Assembly: GCA_028751875.1 (NCBI GenBank)
Contig: CM054156.1
Span: 56,072,061 to 56,136,060, forward strand
From: Rapana venosa
Lineage: Eukaryota; Mollusca; Gastropoda; Neogastropoda; Muricidae
Reading direction: 5' to 3'
DNA length: 64,000 nt
In this document: piece by piece, positions 1-9,933 of the stretch
Position numbering within the stretch: the stretch's first letter is position 1
Layout: every line of letters begins with the position of its first letter
Program-made: the position numbers and the translations under genes
Notes under the pieces: model-generated
The model's database searches: none
What the model was told of the DNA's origin: nothing
The model's input: only the letters and a program-made list of their open reading frames with translations

Positions 1-250
1 AAAATCACATGATTTTTGAGTCAGAGACTAGTCTTTCACAAAAAGTGGTTTATATTTCTGCATGCTTTAGTACGTGCGGTATGAATAAGAGTCACAATAT
101 AGAAAAGCGGAAGGAAAAGTGGCCAAATCTAAAGCAGAAGTGTAGCCTACAGCAGGAAGCTGTTTTTTTCAGAGGGGGGGGGGAAGTCACAGTCTACTGT
201 GGAGGGGGGGGTTAACCTTAATTAACGGAATCTCTAGGGCAGTAACCCTG
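1..250. other. Unassigned sequence with two poly-G runs
   Basis: I recognise no gene or repeat family here. Two G runs (about 173-183 and 205-211) are the only notable low-complexity features. The short open frame on the plus strand has no recognisable domain. Confidence 0.5.
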
Positions 251-626
251 AATCTATCGTACACCTCCTTTCTCACATCTGCCTTCTTCTTTCTTTCCTC
301 TGACAATTATGTTAAAGTAAGGGGGGCAGGGGGAACCTGCAAGGAACAGAAACTACAATCTGCAACATGAAAAAACGTTGGCTATACACTATCTCTAGTA
401 CATAAAAAACACATACACACACACACTCGCACGCAAGCACGCAAACACATATGCACGCAGCAGGCACGCCTGCACACTCACACAGGCACACGCACACACA
501 TACACAGTGTGTGTGTGTGTCTGTGTTTTGTGTGCATGTAGTGTGTGTGTGGGGTTGTGTGTGTGTGTGTGTGCTGTGTCTGTGTCCTGTGGTAGTTGTG
601 TTTTAGATCTTCAGTTTAAGGTCCTT
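251..626. repeat. Left copy of a ~400 bp direct repeat flanking a LINE
   Basis: This segment, starting near ATCTATCGTACACCTCC and ending near GTTTTAGATCTTCAGTTTAAG, matches 4095-4518 in the same order and orientation. Shared parts are a pyrimidine-rich start, a run like AAAGTAAGGGGGGCA, the phrase CCTGCAAGGAACAGAAA, ACTATCTCTAGTACATAAA, then a CA-rich and a TG-rich stretch. The two copies lie immediately outside the 3' and 5' ends of the CR1-like element at 627-4085. They may be a very long target-site duplication or the remains of a tandem duplication. Confidence 0.7.
408..590. repeat. Compound microsatellite switching from (CA)n to (TG)n
   Basis: The first half is CA-rich with CACG interruptions and the second half is TG-rich, with the switch near 505. 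The tract is therefore self-complementary and could form a hairpin or cruciform. The same polarity switch is present in the matching repeat near 4360. Confidence 0.8.
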
Positions 627-880
627 AAAATAATAATAATAAATGGAACTTATATGGGCCTATATCTTGCAAAGACAAATCAAAGGGCATGCTTTTCAAC
701 CTAATTTACACAGTCATGCAATCAATGATAAATAATCAAAAGTTTAAACAAACAGATATTTACAAACATGGTGCCATGCAGACAAAATCTATTAAATAAA
801 ATTTCGATAGTCAAATGTTTTTCAAAAGCACACATACACTCGCACAGGCCGAATACTTTAGCAAGGTGTTAGAACATGGG

Positions 881-1680
881 TTAGATATGAAACAGGAGGG
901 GGGAAGTCTTAGGTTTGAAATAAATATGTCTTGAGGCTGGATTTATAAGTGTCATAACTAGGTTTCTGGCGAAGAGAGAGAGGAAGGTTGTTCCAGATGG
1001 ATGGACCAGAAATAGAGAATGAGCGGCGGCCAACAGTGGACTGAATCTAGGTATCCTTAGGCACAAGGTATCTGCAGTAGAGCGGGGGGAAAACGTGAAG
1101 GAGTGTACAGGTTAAGAATTCACATAGGTAGGGGGGTGCAGTTTTGGGGAGACATTTGTAACAGAGGGTATGATCTTATAATTTACTCTCTGTGGCACAG
1201 GCAGCCAGTGGAGAGATCGCAAGAGAGGGGTAATGTGCTCAAAATTTTTTTTTCTGAGAACTAGTCGAGCTGCGGAGTTTGTATACGTTGAAGGGAGTGG
1301 ATAGATGTTGTTTGGCAGACCAGCTAAAAGAGAATTGCAATAGTCCAGACGTGAGAAAATGAGAGAAGTGACAAGTTTGGCTGTTGCATCAGTGGACAGG
1401 TTTTTGAATTGCACAAATACGCGGTAATTGATGTAGCATGACTGACAGGTCGGGGTGATTAATTTTTTTCATGAGAGTGTGTTTTTCGATAACGACCTAG
1501 ATACTTCACGGAAGTGGTAGAGGGACTGATGTATTGCCGAGTTCTATTGAAGTTGAAAATGGAAGAGAGTTTGTGTTTGGTCCCTACAAGCATGGCTTCG
1601 GTTTTATTGCGTTTAACTGAAAACTTGTTTTGCATCATCCAGTTTTGGATATCTTTAAAGCAGTAGGCCATCTTTGTCAA
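881..1680 (-). pseudogene. CR1-like ORF2, RT thumb and C-terminal remnant
   Basis: Three frames (1680-1459, 1414-1112, 1066-881) hold the post-catalytic part of the polyprotein: NKTEAMLVGTKHKL, SVKYLG, then LVTSLIFSRLDYCNSLLAGLP, AARLVLRKK, LLRSLHWLPVP, and finally LCLRIPRFS. The same text is intact in one frame at 14509-13838, which shows that the breaks here are decay. The region is diagnostic for this LINE lineage and has no independent enzymatic motif. Confidence 0.8.
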
Positions 1681-1767
1681 GAGAGAGGCAGGTTTTCAGG
1701 TGTTAACACTATTTTGGGAATCTGAGAGTCTCTGCAAAAAAGTGATGGTTGATATGATGACGGTTTA

Positions 1768-2400
1768 TTATATGTGATAGTGGAGCAGTATAGAGAGTGA
1801 AAGAACAGGGCCGAGAATGATCCTGCGGGACACCCCCATTCCAGTTTGGCAGGTATTGACTGTATCTTGTTTACTGCGACTGTCTGGATCGGTCAGTGAG
1901 GTATGACGAACCAGGAGAGGGCTGTGCCAGTAACACCGAATGTTTTTTTGAAGACCGGAGGAAAGAATTGAATGGTCAATAGTGTCGAAGGCTGCAGATA
2001 AGTCGAGTAGAGTGAGAAGGGAGATTTTCCCCAAGTCAGAAGCAAGTAGAAGTGTATTTAGGGTATGGACTAGGGTAGTTTCAGTGCTATGGTTGACGCG
2101 ATAGGCAGACTGAAACTCAGGAAGAAGACTGTTGGAGAGAAGGTGGTTATTGATCTGTTTTAGAATTACTTTTTCAAGGACTTTAGAGATAAAAGGTAGG
2201 TTGGAAACAGGTCTATAATTCTTCAGAATGTTAGGGTCAAAGTCATGCTTTTTGAGTAGAGGTGTAACTATTGCAGTTTTGAGAGATGATGGAACATTTC
2301 CTGAAACAAGAGATGAGTTCACTATTTTCGTGATAGCGGGTATAAAGTGTGGTAGGCACTGTACAAAAAGAGAAGCAGGTATGGGATCGAGGAGTCGCAT
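1768..2400 (-). pseudogene. CR1-like ORF2, reverse transcriptase core remnant
   Basis: This is a 210-codon open frame with clear RT motifs: LKNYRPVSNLPF at residues 59-70, FQSAYR at 96-101, and the motif A segment AAFDTIDHSIL at 136-146, which carries the first catalytic aspartate. Motif B is altered (the usual QGS/QGC region reads GVSRRIILGPVL). The frame stops just before the YADD box; the following sequence reads like a damaged form, LFCRDSQIPK, in another frame. The start codon is only the first methionine of the surviving frame, not a real initiator. The enzyme would have copied the element RNA at the target site. Confidence 0.85.
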
Positions 2401-2538
2401 GATTTTATAGTATTTCTTCAGAATTGTCGAAATTTCTTTCTCACTTGTTGGATGAAAGAAAGGAGGAGGAGTACCCGAGAATTGGGGATCAGGAACTTGA
2501 AGGCTGGAAAGGAGTCTGATCCCAATCTGGAACGGATG

Positions 2539-2989
2539 TTATGGATTTTGTCGAAAAGAAGCAGAAAAATTAGAAGAGTTCAGAGTGGTTGTGGATGGAA
2601 GCAGAGGGATTGCCTTCACAGATCCAAGAAGAGTAGATGTGAGGGAAAAGAGAGATTTCATAGACGTGGCATTTAAAAAACTTGGAAGGTAGTACTTTGT
2701 TTTTTCTGAAAGAATTAAAGATTTACTTTGTTGATTTGTTTTCGGAAGAGCTGTTTGTTGATTTCGTTTTTTTTTCGCCACTGCCGCTCTAGTTGCCTGC
2801 GTTTGCGCTTTGCAACCGGATGTCGTGGGTGTACCATGGTGCACAGGGCTGTCGGGCAGGAGACGGTCAGTGGGAGGTGCATGCTCATCAAGCAGTTGGC
2901 TGAGAACAGTTTGTAGTGTTTCGAGGGTCAGTTTGTTTCCAGAGGGGTTTGGTAGGCGCTCAGCAGCTTGTGCAGAGAAAGTTTCGATT
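2539..2989 (-). pseudogene. CR1-like ORF2, linker between endonuclease and RT
   Basis: The minus-strand frame 2844-2539 (101 codons) is rich in lysine, glutamine and threonine and continues the element between the nuclease and RT regions. Its upstream part corresponds to the antisense of a segment that recurs at about 26798-27001 in the satellite-embedded copy, including the phrase CLMSMH/LLDEHA in different frames. No catalytic motif is expected here. It helps align the two copies. Confidence 0.55.
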
Positions 2990-2999
2990 CTATAGCCTT

Positions 3000-3921
3000 G
3001 AGATTGCGACGGGTGACATTTCTTCTTTCTGATAGGTTTTGCAATGTTGAGGGAGAAAAGAACAGCGAAAGATCAGAGAGTAGTCACAGTGATGATACAG
3101 ATGAAACCAAAAACTTTTTGATACATCTGTATGAGCCAGTCTAAGATATGTCCTGATCTGTGTGTTCTTCAGTTTTCCAGCTGTGAAAGAGAGAGTTGGA
3201 CAAAGAAAGAGAAAGACGTTTGACATCAGGAGAAGACGGATTGTCGAAGTGGAAGTTTTAAAATCACCGAGAATAATAAGCTTTCTGGGAGAGAGGCTGT
3301 AGTGATCTAGGAGTGACTGATACTCTTGATGGAGATGGAAAAGTCAGATTATTCACGGCTTGAGGTGGACGGTAAGACAGCAGAAAGTAATAGAGTGGCC
3401 AGGTGTGTTGAGGTTGGTTCACAAACTTCAAGGATTCAGGGAGAAAGGAAGGGAGTGACAGAAAGAAAAAGCAGGTTTAAGTGTTATCTTATAAACAAGG
3501 GCAATGCCACCTCCACGGGAGGGTCGGGGGAAAGAAAGAGTTTTATAACCAGGTGGTGTCAGTTGTTTTATCTTCGGTTCGCGACCATGTGGTTTTAACC
3601 AGGTTTCTGTGAGAAAGGTGATACAATATTCGGGTCAGAGATGAAGTCAGAAATTAGGTCAACTTTACCATCTGGACAGACAGATTGCACATTGAACAAG
3701 CACAAGTGAAGAAGATTGTGGGAGGCAAGAGGTTGATGAGATTGTGGTGAGTTAGAATACTTGTCAGAGGACGCGGCTGACGGTGATGGTAGGGATGTGG
3801 GAGAGTGGTTTAGAGCAGTCAAAAGTTTGGATTGCGAAACAGGTGTGGCAGATGTGAAAAGAATTGGGCTAGTTGTTTCACATTTGCAAGTCTTCATGTA
3901 GCACCATTGTCCACATAGCAA
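3000..3921 (-). pseudogene. CR1-like ORF2, endonuclease-region remnant
   Basis: The minus-strand frame from 3921 to about 3595 contains the phrase LHLCLFNVQSV, followed by DLISDFISD. This is typical of the start of an apurinic-like endonuclease (EN) domain of LINEs. The frame then shifts, and the region around 3600-3400 reads as a TETWLKPHG-type segment followed by SFPRPSRGGGIAL. The DFN-like metal-binding strand falls near 3265-3240. In 3226-2990 a further frame carries the end of the domain. In active elements this nuclease nicks target DNA to prime reverse transcription. Here at least two frameshifts separate the pieces, so it is a relic. Confidence 0.7.
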
Positions 3922-4094
3922 TCAGAAATGTTTTGTCAGAGTATAAACAAAAGAAGCGGCATCGCGGCAGCGAAGTGGAGATGTCCTTGGTTACAGTGGT
4001 AGCGGCGGCCGAGACGTTCAGAAGTGAGGGCAGGACGAACCTGGGACCTTCCTTCACCAAAAGTGATATTCAGGACAGTTAAGAGTGTGTGTGT

Positions 4095-4390
4095 GATCTA
4101 TAGTACACCTCCTTTCTACAATCTGCATCTCCATTCTTTCTCTGACAATCAATGTTTTTAAAGTAAGGGGGGCAAGGGGGGATCCTGCAAGGAACAGAAA
4201 TACTCTGCAACTAGAAAACGTGGGCTATGCCACTATCTCTAGTACATAAACAAACCCATACACACCGCACGCACGCACGCAAACACACATGCACGCACGC
4301 TACGACAATGCATGCGCGCACATTTACACCGCACCGCACCGCACAGCACACATCCACAGTGTGTGTGTTTGTGTGAGTGTGTGAGTGTGT

Positions 4391-4435
<45 letters not shown>

Positions 4436-4518
4436 TCTGTCTGTCTGTCTGTCTGTTGTCTGTCTCTGTGTGTGGTCTGTGAAATGTAGTGTGTGTTTTA
4501 GTCTCGTTTAACGTCTTC
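4095..4518. repeat. Right copy of the ~400 bp direct repeat flanking a LINE
   Basis: This begins with ATCTATAGTACACCTCC and ends with GTGTTTTAGTCTCGTTTAACG, and is colinear with 251-626. It differs by substitutions, small indels and a longer TG/TCTG tract (about 4360-4475). It begins within about 10 bp of the 5' end of the LINE at 4085. Confidence 0.7.
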
Positions 4519-4539
4519 CCCGAAAAGGATCTCAGACAG

Positions 4540-4663
4540 TTCAGTGTGTGTATGTGTGTGGTGTGATGTGTGTGTGTGTGAGTGTTGTGCTTTTTGTTTT
4601 TGTGTGGTGAGTGTGAGTGTGTGTGCGTGTGTGTGTGAGTGTAAGAGTGTGTAGTGTGGGTTA

Positions 4664-4706
<43 letters not shown>

Positions 4707-4772
4707 TAGTGTGTGTGTGTGTGGTGTGTGTGCTTGTGTGTGTGTGTGTGTGTGTGGAGCGCGCGCGCGTGG
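4540..4772. repeat. TG-rich imperfect microsatellite
   Basis: Long runs of TGTG with interruptions (GAGTG, GTAGTG), ending in a short GCGCGCGC run at 4759-4769. The cysteine/valine-rich open frames over it are artefacts of the dinucleotide. Confidence 0.85.
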
Positions 4773-4834
4773 CCTGTGCTATTGTGCGTGGCGTAGGGTG
4801 TTGTTGTTTATATTTAGTTATATTTCGAGGATAA

Positions 4835-5040
4835 TTGCATAAACACTCCTGTGCATTTTTTATCAGTCCCCGTGTGTAAGCAGTTTAGCTAATTTTGTCA
4901 TCATTCCACCCGCCCAAAAAAAACAACAATTGCACTACTCTCTTCCGAAAAAGCGAAACAGGTTTGGTTTTAACGCGTGTGCCAGCGGATTCTGATGCGT
5001 TTCACAAACAGACTCTGTTTTAGTCACAGCGAAGAACTTC
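4835..5040 (-). mobile_element. Degraded SINE body (same family as 6275-6455)
   Basis: The stretch resembles 6275-6455 and 8325-8500: CGTGTGTAAG, a TTTTGTCAT segment, a run with ACTACTCTCTTCCGAAA, GAACAGG-like and TTTTAACGCGTGTG. Divergence is high and no pol III promoter boxes are seen, so only the body is recognisable. Orientation is taken from the better copy at 8750-8990. Confidence 0.4.
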
Positions 5041-5045
5041 TGGTT

Positions 5046-5555
5046 TGAGAGTGGTGTAGCACTGATGTTAACTCAGAGGAACAAAAAATCCTCTTGATCG
5101 GAGATTCAACCCGTGTAACGTTTTGTGCCTAGCAACGCGAAAACTACTTTACATGAAACATCACCGACAAATCGCTCACGGCATGGGCCCCCCAATTTTG
5201 GCCCCCATGCAGACAGTTCTGGTACGACAGTGGGGGGGGAGAGTGGGGCGGAACAGAGCACCCCCATGGAGTGTTCCAGCGACACATCGACGCTTTGAAT
5301 GGGGCGGAAACAAAACGGGGTAGAGTCTCTGCACCTTTTTGCTGGTGGTGCTTGTCCTTTCATTATTTATGACACCCCACAATACAGCTACAAAAACCTT
5401 GCCGTCTCAATTTCAAGCGACCTTTCGGTCTTGACCAACACGCCAGTGTGTGAATAAGATGAGAGGAGAGGAGGGGAGAGAGGGAGGAGGGGAGGACGCA
5501 GCATCAAATGGAGTATTGGAGTAAATCATCGTAAAAAGACCTTGTTGAAAAGAAC
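5046..5555. other. Unassigned region, includes a GNRA-type hairpin sequence
   Basis: No gene recognised. A sequence at 5413-5434 can fold on the minus strand into a stem GACC/GGTC closing a GAAA tetraloop with an outer TCAA/TTGA pairing. A GA-rich stretch lies at about 5460-5500. Short open frames on both strands over 5106-5382 show no known domain. Confidence 0.4.
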
Positions 5556-5559
5556 CCAC

Positions 5560-5860
5560 CTCCTTCATCATTCACCTCCTTATCCCCACCTCCTTCATCC
5601 CCACTCCTTCAACCTCACCTCCTTCTTCTCACCTCTTCTTCCTCAACTCATTCATCCTACCTCCTTCAACCCCACCTCCTTCATCCCCCCTCTTCATCTA
5701 CTCCTTCATCCCCCCAACCTCCTCACTCCCCTCCTCTATCCCCACCTCCTTATCCCCACCTCCTTATCACACTCCTTCTCACACCTATTCATCCCCAGCC
5801 CCACCTCCTTTATCCCCTACTCTCCCATCTCCCCATACAACCTCTCCACCCACACTCTCC
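5560..5860. repeat. Pyrimidine-rich minisatellite, CACCTCCTTCATCCC-like unit
   Basis: Roughly 14-17 bp units such as CACCTCCTTCATCCC and CACCTCCTTATCCC recur in tandem with indels. The plus strand is almost purely C/T with scattered A. The 124-codon His/Pro/Ser/Leu-rich open frame on it is a by-product of the repeat. Confidence 0.85.
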
Positions 5861-5864
5861 AAGA

Positions 5865-6270
5865 GCTGTGTGAAAGGGACCAGGCGTTCAAGAACAAAAC
5901 TCATTCCCAAGGTTAAAACCGTCTGGTGCTGCACCGTCTTTTTTCTATAAGGTGGAAAACGGTGGTACGGACCTTGCCTGGAGGGTTCATTGCCTCTTGA
6001 CACATTTGGCAGAAGTGGTTGGTGTGTGCAATCCATACAGCATACTGAGTACAGGAACAAATTATGACATGCAGGCTCAAGAATGTTGACAGAGTCAGTT
6101 AAAAGGATATATACATAAGATAACAGGCTTCAGTGATGGCACCCATTCTGTACGGATATACGTTCAACTGGCTATAGGGTTCGCTTAATAGACAGAGCCA
6201 GTCAGGTTGCATTCTGTTTGGGGGGCGGGGGGGGGGGTTATTTTATTCTTTTAAATCAAGGATAATGGAA
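5865..6270. other. Unassigned sequence with a poly-G run
   Basis: No gene or repeat family recognised. A G-rich run lies at about 6220-6238. Confidence 0.4.
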
Positions 6271-6274
6271 TAAG

Positions 6275-6455
6275 ACGTATGTGCTTTTTTAAATCCGTCC
6301 GTGTGTTAAGACGGTTTTGTAATTTATCATTGTTTCCCCCCCGGCACACAATGGTACTCTTACGAAACGCGGAACAGGATTTAACCTGTGCGCGAAGATG
6401 TTCGCCGTGCCGTTCGCCCCGGACCTCAGGTTTTAAGTCTATAAAGGATTGTTTA
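6275..6455 (-). mobile_element. SINE body fragment
   Basis: It shares CACACAATGG-ACTCTT-CGAAA, GGAACAGGATTTAAC-TGTG-GC-AAGATGTTC and CCTCAGGTTTTAAGTCT with 8390-8495, and the inner part with 8770-8870. No A or B box is preserved. In minus orientation it would be the body downstream of a tRNA-like head. Confidence 0.6.
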
Positions 6456-6477
6456 GTAATGCAGTTTTGTACATTCG

Positions 6478-6500
6478 TGTGTGTGTGTGTGTGTGTGTAT
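6478..6500. repeat. (GT)n microsatellite
   Basis: Short perfect TG dinucleotide run directly after the SINE fragment. Confidence 0.9.
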
Positions 6501-6504
6501 ACTC

Positions 6505-8230
6505 CTATTTACCAGTCAATTACTGTCAGACCAGTAATAAACAGCAGAACTTGTGTTTGGGTAAGTGTGATGTTATGTGTGTGTGTGTGTTGTTGTGTTG
6601 TTGCTGTTGCTTCGATTTTCGTCTGCGTTTACTCAAAGTGACATTAGGGACGATGGGAAGGGGAGGGGGATGTGGGGACATTGAAGTTGAGGATTGTGTG
6701 AAATTGGTCTGTTACTAATATCGTAGGGCAGTATACAGAAAAAGGGCTCTAAAGCAATGATACCAAACAACAAAAACCCTATGACATGTATACGCTTATT
6801 ACTATAACAAATCGTCCAATAGGGACTGTTCATTAAAGTTTGTTTATACGAAACGTCAAATAATATTTTTAATATCTTATCCACGGATTTTTTTCAGAAA
6901 AAGAAGGTAAGAAAGGTTTTTCGATCTTTCCTTCAAAACTTATTTGAATGTAGTAATCTTTTCACACACAAGCATTTAATATGTTTGTTATATTTGGTGT
7001 TCAAAGTATTCTTTTTATTTAGTTTTATCCTGCAAAAAATAAAGCGCTAACTATTTGCCTTATGCCCAAACTTGTGAAGCATTTTAGAGTGATCAATATT
7101 CTCAACCAGGGACAGTAATTTAAAGTCTGTTGAAGTTAATCTTTTGGCTACTCAGTATTTTAGCCTGCACCACGATGCTCTTCACGTAAAAGATAGCCTC
7201 TTGTAAAGATAATGGGAAAATGTCGTTCTCCCGACTTCTCCTGCTTTGCCCTCTCTTTGCAGCTCTGTATGTCCACTATGGTACGAACCCTACTGACGTG
7301 GTACCCAACAGAAGGTGACCCACAAATCCATAACAAGCTAAACATGACAGACATGATTTATCAGTAGACAACTTTTTTAATTATCTTAGAACCTGTGGCT
7401 TTCCATGTATAGAGAACGATTTCGAAAAAACGCATAGTAAAGTTTGAATAAATGCATGGGGAAGATCACGAATATAATTAAGAGCCATTAAAATTGCTAT
7501 TAGACTCATCTGTGAATATCGGAAAATGTAGCCAATACTACTATATTTCTATTTTAAGCAAGGAATTACAACGCTTAACCTGTTTCTCTGATCATTAGTA
7601 TTTTGTGAACCAACTGTAAAGACTTTTAAATGATGAGAATAATTCTGATGAATGTGGATCAAACATTAGAGATCATACTAATTATGATTTTCCTCTTGCA
7701 TATTAAATGTATTCTATGTCAAGTTTGCTATGTTCATTTCCACTGAAGGATAAGGTTTTAGAAATTTAGTTTCTGTGGTTCCATGGTAAGTGACTGCTTT
7801 CAGATATTCAAAAAGGTAGCAAAACATACGTATCCATTGGCTAATAGACGATTATATGTATTGCTATTTTAGGAAAATTGATTTCTGCTTTAATTGTACT
7901 TTGTCTGAGTAAAATGTGTGGTTTTGCTTCTGAAGAACATATTTGAACATGCCTCCTGTCCTTGTCCATCTAGGGCAAATCCAATTTCAATGTAAGTCAA
8001 GAGCCGGTGCATGACAACGGTACTCCAAGGGGCCAGCCAGTATGCTTACAGGCCTACTTTGTCGCTAATGAGTAGGTAGACTTGTGTACATTAAAAAACC
8101 TCTTGTCCATAGTGTCGTTTTGGAACGAATAAGGGATGTTGTAAAATTTTAGATTTAAAGAGCTTTGTCCCTAAAACTGCTTACTTCCCCTTTTCAGTAC
8201 GTTCACACACTTTCTTGCTTTAGTTACGGT
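6505..8230. other. AT-rich single-copy-looking sequence, no gene recognised
   Basis: This is the longest stretch without obvious repeats. It could be intron or intergenic DNA. A few splice-like contexts occur: TTTGCAG before 7263 and GTGACC after 7314; TTTTTTTCAG before 6898 and GTAAG after 6906; CCATCTAG before 7974 and GTAAGT after 7991. None of the intervening segments matches a protein I know, so I do not call exons. Confidence 0.4.
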
Positions 8231-8318
8231 ATTACTATTATTGAAATAATAACTTAATGTATGGAATTTATATAGCACTGAATCTTGTAAAGCAACAAAT
8301 CAAAGCGCTCAGATGACT
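8231..8318 (-). mobile_element. CR1-like LINE 3' end fragment
   Basis: An ATT/AAT-rich start, then ATGGAATTTATATAGCACTG, ATCTTGTAA and CAAATCAAAGCGCTC, match the left (3') ends of the CR1-like copies at 627 and 13547 (GGAACTTATATAGCGC, ATCTTGCAAAGACAAATCAAAG). Only the last ~90 bp of the 3' UTR remain, so this is a severely 5'-truncated insertion. Confidence 0.7.
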
Positions 8319-8324
8319 TTTTAA

Positions 8325-8500
8325 AAAAGTTTATGCGTGTGTATGTGGGTTTTTTTTTAATTTTGTCATATGTTCCCAGGACACACAATGGCCTACTCTT
8401 TCGAACAGGGGAACAGGATTTAACGTGTGTGCAAGATGTTCTGCATGCGTTCGCACATGGTGCCTCGGTTTATAGTCTCATCGAAGGACTTATCGATATG
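8325..8500 (-). mobile_element. SINE body fragment
   Basis: Aligns with 6275-6455 and 8750-8880: ACACACAATGGCCTACTCTT, GGGGAACAGGATTTAAC, GTGTGCAAGATGTTCTGCAT, CCTCGGTTTATAGTCTCATC. It directly adjoins the CR1 3' fragment at 8231-8318. Confidence 0.65.
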
Positions 8501-8749
8501 TGCATTCTAAGCTAGTTTAAACGTAAAAATGACACACAAGAATTTTATTATATGTTTATATTGGATAATGTCACCCCTAATCTTGAACATCGGTAGCTTA
8601 TCTGGATTACTACCATTGTTAAAAAGTACTTTATGTGTTTTTCTGTAGAAAAAGAATGTCCATTCTCAAAATATAATCATTTATGTTGTCAAGTTGTTTT
8701 TGATAATTTTTTCTGATGTAATTTATAGCCCGTTTTGATGTGTTTCCCT

Positions 8750-8990
8750 TCATGTTAACATTCATCCATATACTTCCCCGGCAAGGGGAACAGGGTTTAA
8801 CATGTGTGCAAGATGTTCTGCATGTGTTTGTGCATGAGATTTTGGTTCATAGACTCATCAGAAGGACTTTTGGTTAGAGTGGAGTCGGCACTTCAGGGGG
8901 AAATCACCTTGAACGGGATTTGAACCTCGGTCTGGAAATCACAGTGCAATGCGCAACTCTCTAACCCCCAGGCTATCCCGTCCACATGTG
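8750..8990 (-). mobile_element. tRNA-derived SINE with pol III promoter boxes
   Basis: On the minus strand the 5' head carries an A-box-like TAGCCTGGGGG (8965-8975) and a B box GGTTCAAATCC (8916-8926). Spacing is as in a tRNA gene. A body follows that is shared with the copies at 4835, 6275 and 8325. The segment does not fold into a complete tRNA cloverleaf and runs into the SINE body, so it is a SINE head and not a tRNA gene. It is the only copy of its family here with the promoter half. Confidence 0.7.
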
Positions 8991-9085
8991 TGCATTTGCG
9001 TGTACACACACACGCGCGTGCCCCTACATGTGTGTATGTGTGAGTGTGTGTATAAGTGGGTCAGTGTGTGCACAGGCATGAGCAT
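8991..9085. repeat. Imperfect TG/CA-rich microsatellite
   Basis: CACACACACGCGCG followed by TGTGTATGTGTGAGTGTGTG, again a CA-to-TG polarity switch. Confidence 0.7.
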
Positions 9086-9264
9086 GTGGAAACTGGTGTA
9101 GGGCCTTGGCGGTGGCTGTCCGTCTGTCTGTCAGCCTCAATGCATTAGCACAGTGCTCAGCTTCTGCAGGGGAAGTAACGCCTCAGCGCCTGTTTCTACA
9201 GGGTGGGAGTGTGTTGCCTCCCCTGCTAATTATGGGCGATGCTGATGAAGCTGAATACTGCACT

Positions 9265-9555
9265 GTCGGCTTCATTGTAGATGTCTTCTTCAGCCATAAC
9301 AGGTTTTTAGCAGAGAACAGCACACACACAAAAAATCTCTGAAGTCAGAGTGTGGTTGCCTAAATCCTCAGTGTAGATATCTTCTTCAGCCATGACAAGC
9401 TTTTAGCAGGGAACAGCACACACAAAAATTCTCTGAAGTCAGAGTGTGGCTGCCTATATCCTCTGTGAAGATGTCCTCTTCAGCCATTACAGACTTTTAT
9501 CAGGGAACAACCTGCAGTCTCCTTGACAGAAGAACAGGATTCTTTTCAGTCGAAG
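9265..9555. repeat. Three tandem copies of a ~95 bp unit
   Basis: Unit landmarks are ATGTCTTCTTCAGCC (9281), ATATCTTCTTCAGCC (9377) and ATGTCCTCTTCAGCC (9471), each followed by TTTTAGCAGGGAACA-like and CTCTGAAGTCAGAGTGTGG-like text. The third copy is the most diverged. No long frame crosses the units. Confidence 0.85.
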
Positions 9556-9559
9556 TGTG

Positions 9560-9933
9560 GCTGCCTACAGGGTAAAAGACTTGAGAAGAATCCCACACGC
9601 CAACCTCTCACCCCATGCCCATGTCCTTTCTGTCTGGCTGTGAAAGCAAGAGGGAGGAGGGAGTCAGTGTCCTTTAAACCAGTGATTGCTGGAGGGAGGA
9701 GAGACAGACAGACAGACAGTCAGACAGAGACAGAGAGAGACAGAGACACAGAGAGAGAGGTTTGATTCTGTGTAGATGATAAGAAATAGTGCAGCCCCCT
9801 TCCTTTCTTTTTAAAGTGTTCTTTTTTTCTTTCTTTTTTTAATATGCTTTTATTTTTATTCATTTATATATATATTTACACATTTTTAATGTATCATATT
9901 GTAAATTTTATTATACAAAATGTCAGGATAACT

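Larger units (their letters stand above)
627..4085 (-). mobile_element. CR1/L2-like non-LTR retrotransposon, long but inactivated
   Basis: Minus-strand reading frames line up in the order of a LINE ORF2: an endonuclease-like region (about 3921-3000), a linker (2990-2540), a reverse transcriptase core (2400-1768) and the RT C-terminal region (about 1680-880). The 3' end is on the left, with a short (ATT)n tail at 627-641 that is shared by copies at 13547, 8231 and 44394. The coding region is broken by many frameshifts and stops and its YADD-type catalytic box is degraded, so it cannot be autonomous. The C-terminal similarity to other mollusc CR1/L2-like elements (phrases such as RLDYCNSLL and LHWLPVP) supports the family call; the exact clade is inference. 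It is flanked by direct repeats at 251-626 and 4095-4518. Confidence 0.85.

Noticed and set aside
251..4518. An LTR retrotransposon with 400 bp LTRs
   Set aside because: The flanking repeats lack TG...CA-bounded LTR structure and the interior is a CR1-like LINE with its own 3' tail, not gag-pol.
5046..5382. A hammerhead ribozyme near the GAAA hairpin
   Set aside because: No CUGAUGA core at the required distance.
8895..8990. A tRNA gene on the minus strand
   Set aside because: A and B boxes are present, but no full cloverleaf, and the sequence continues into a repeated SINE body.
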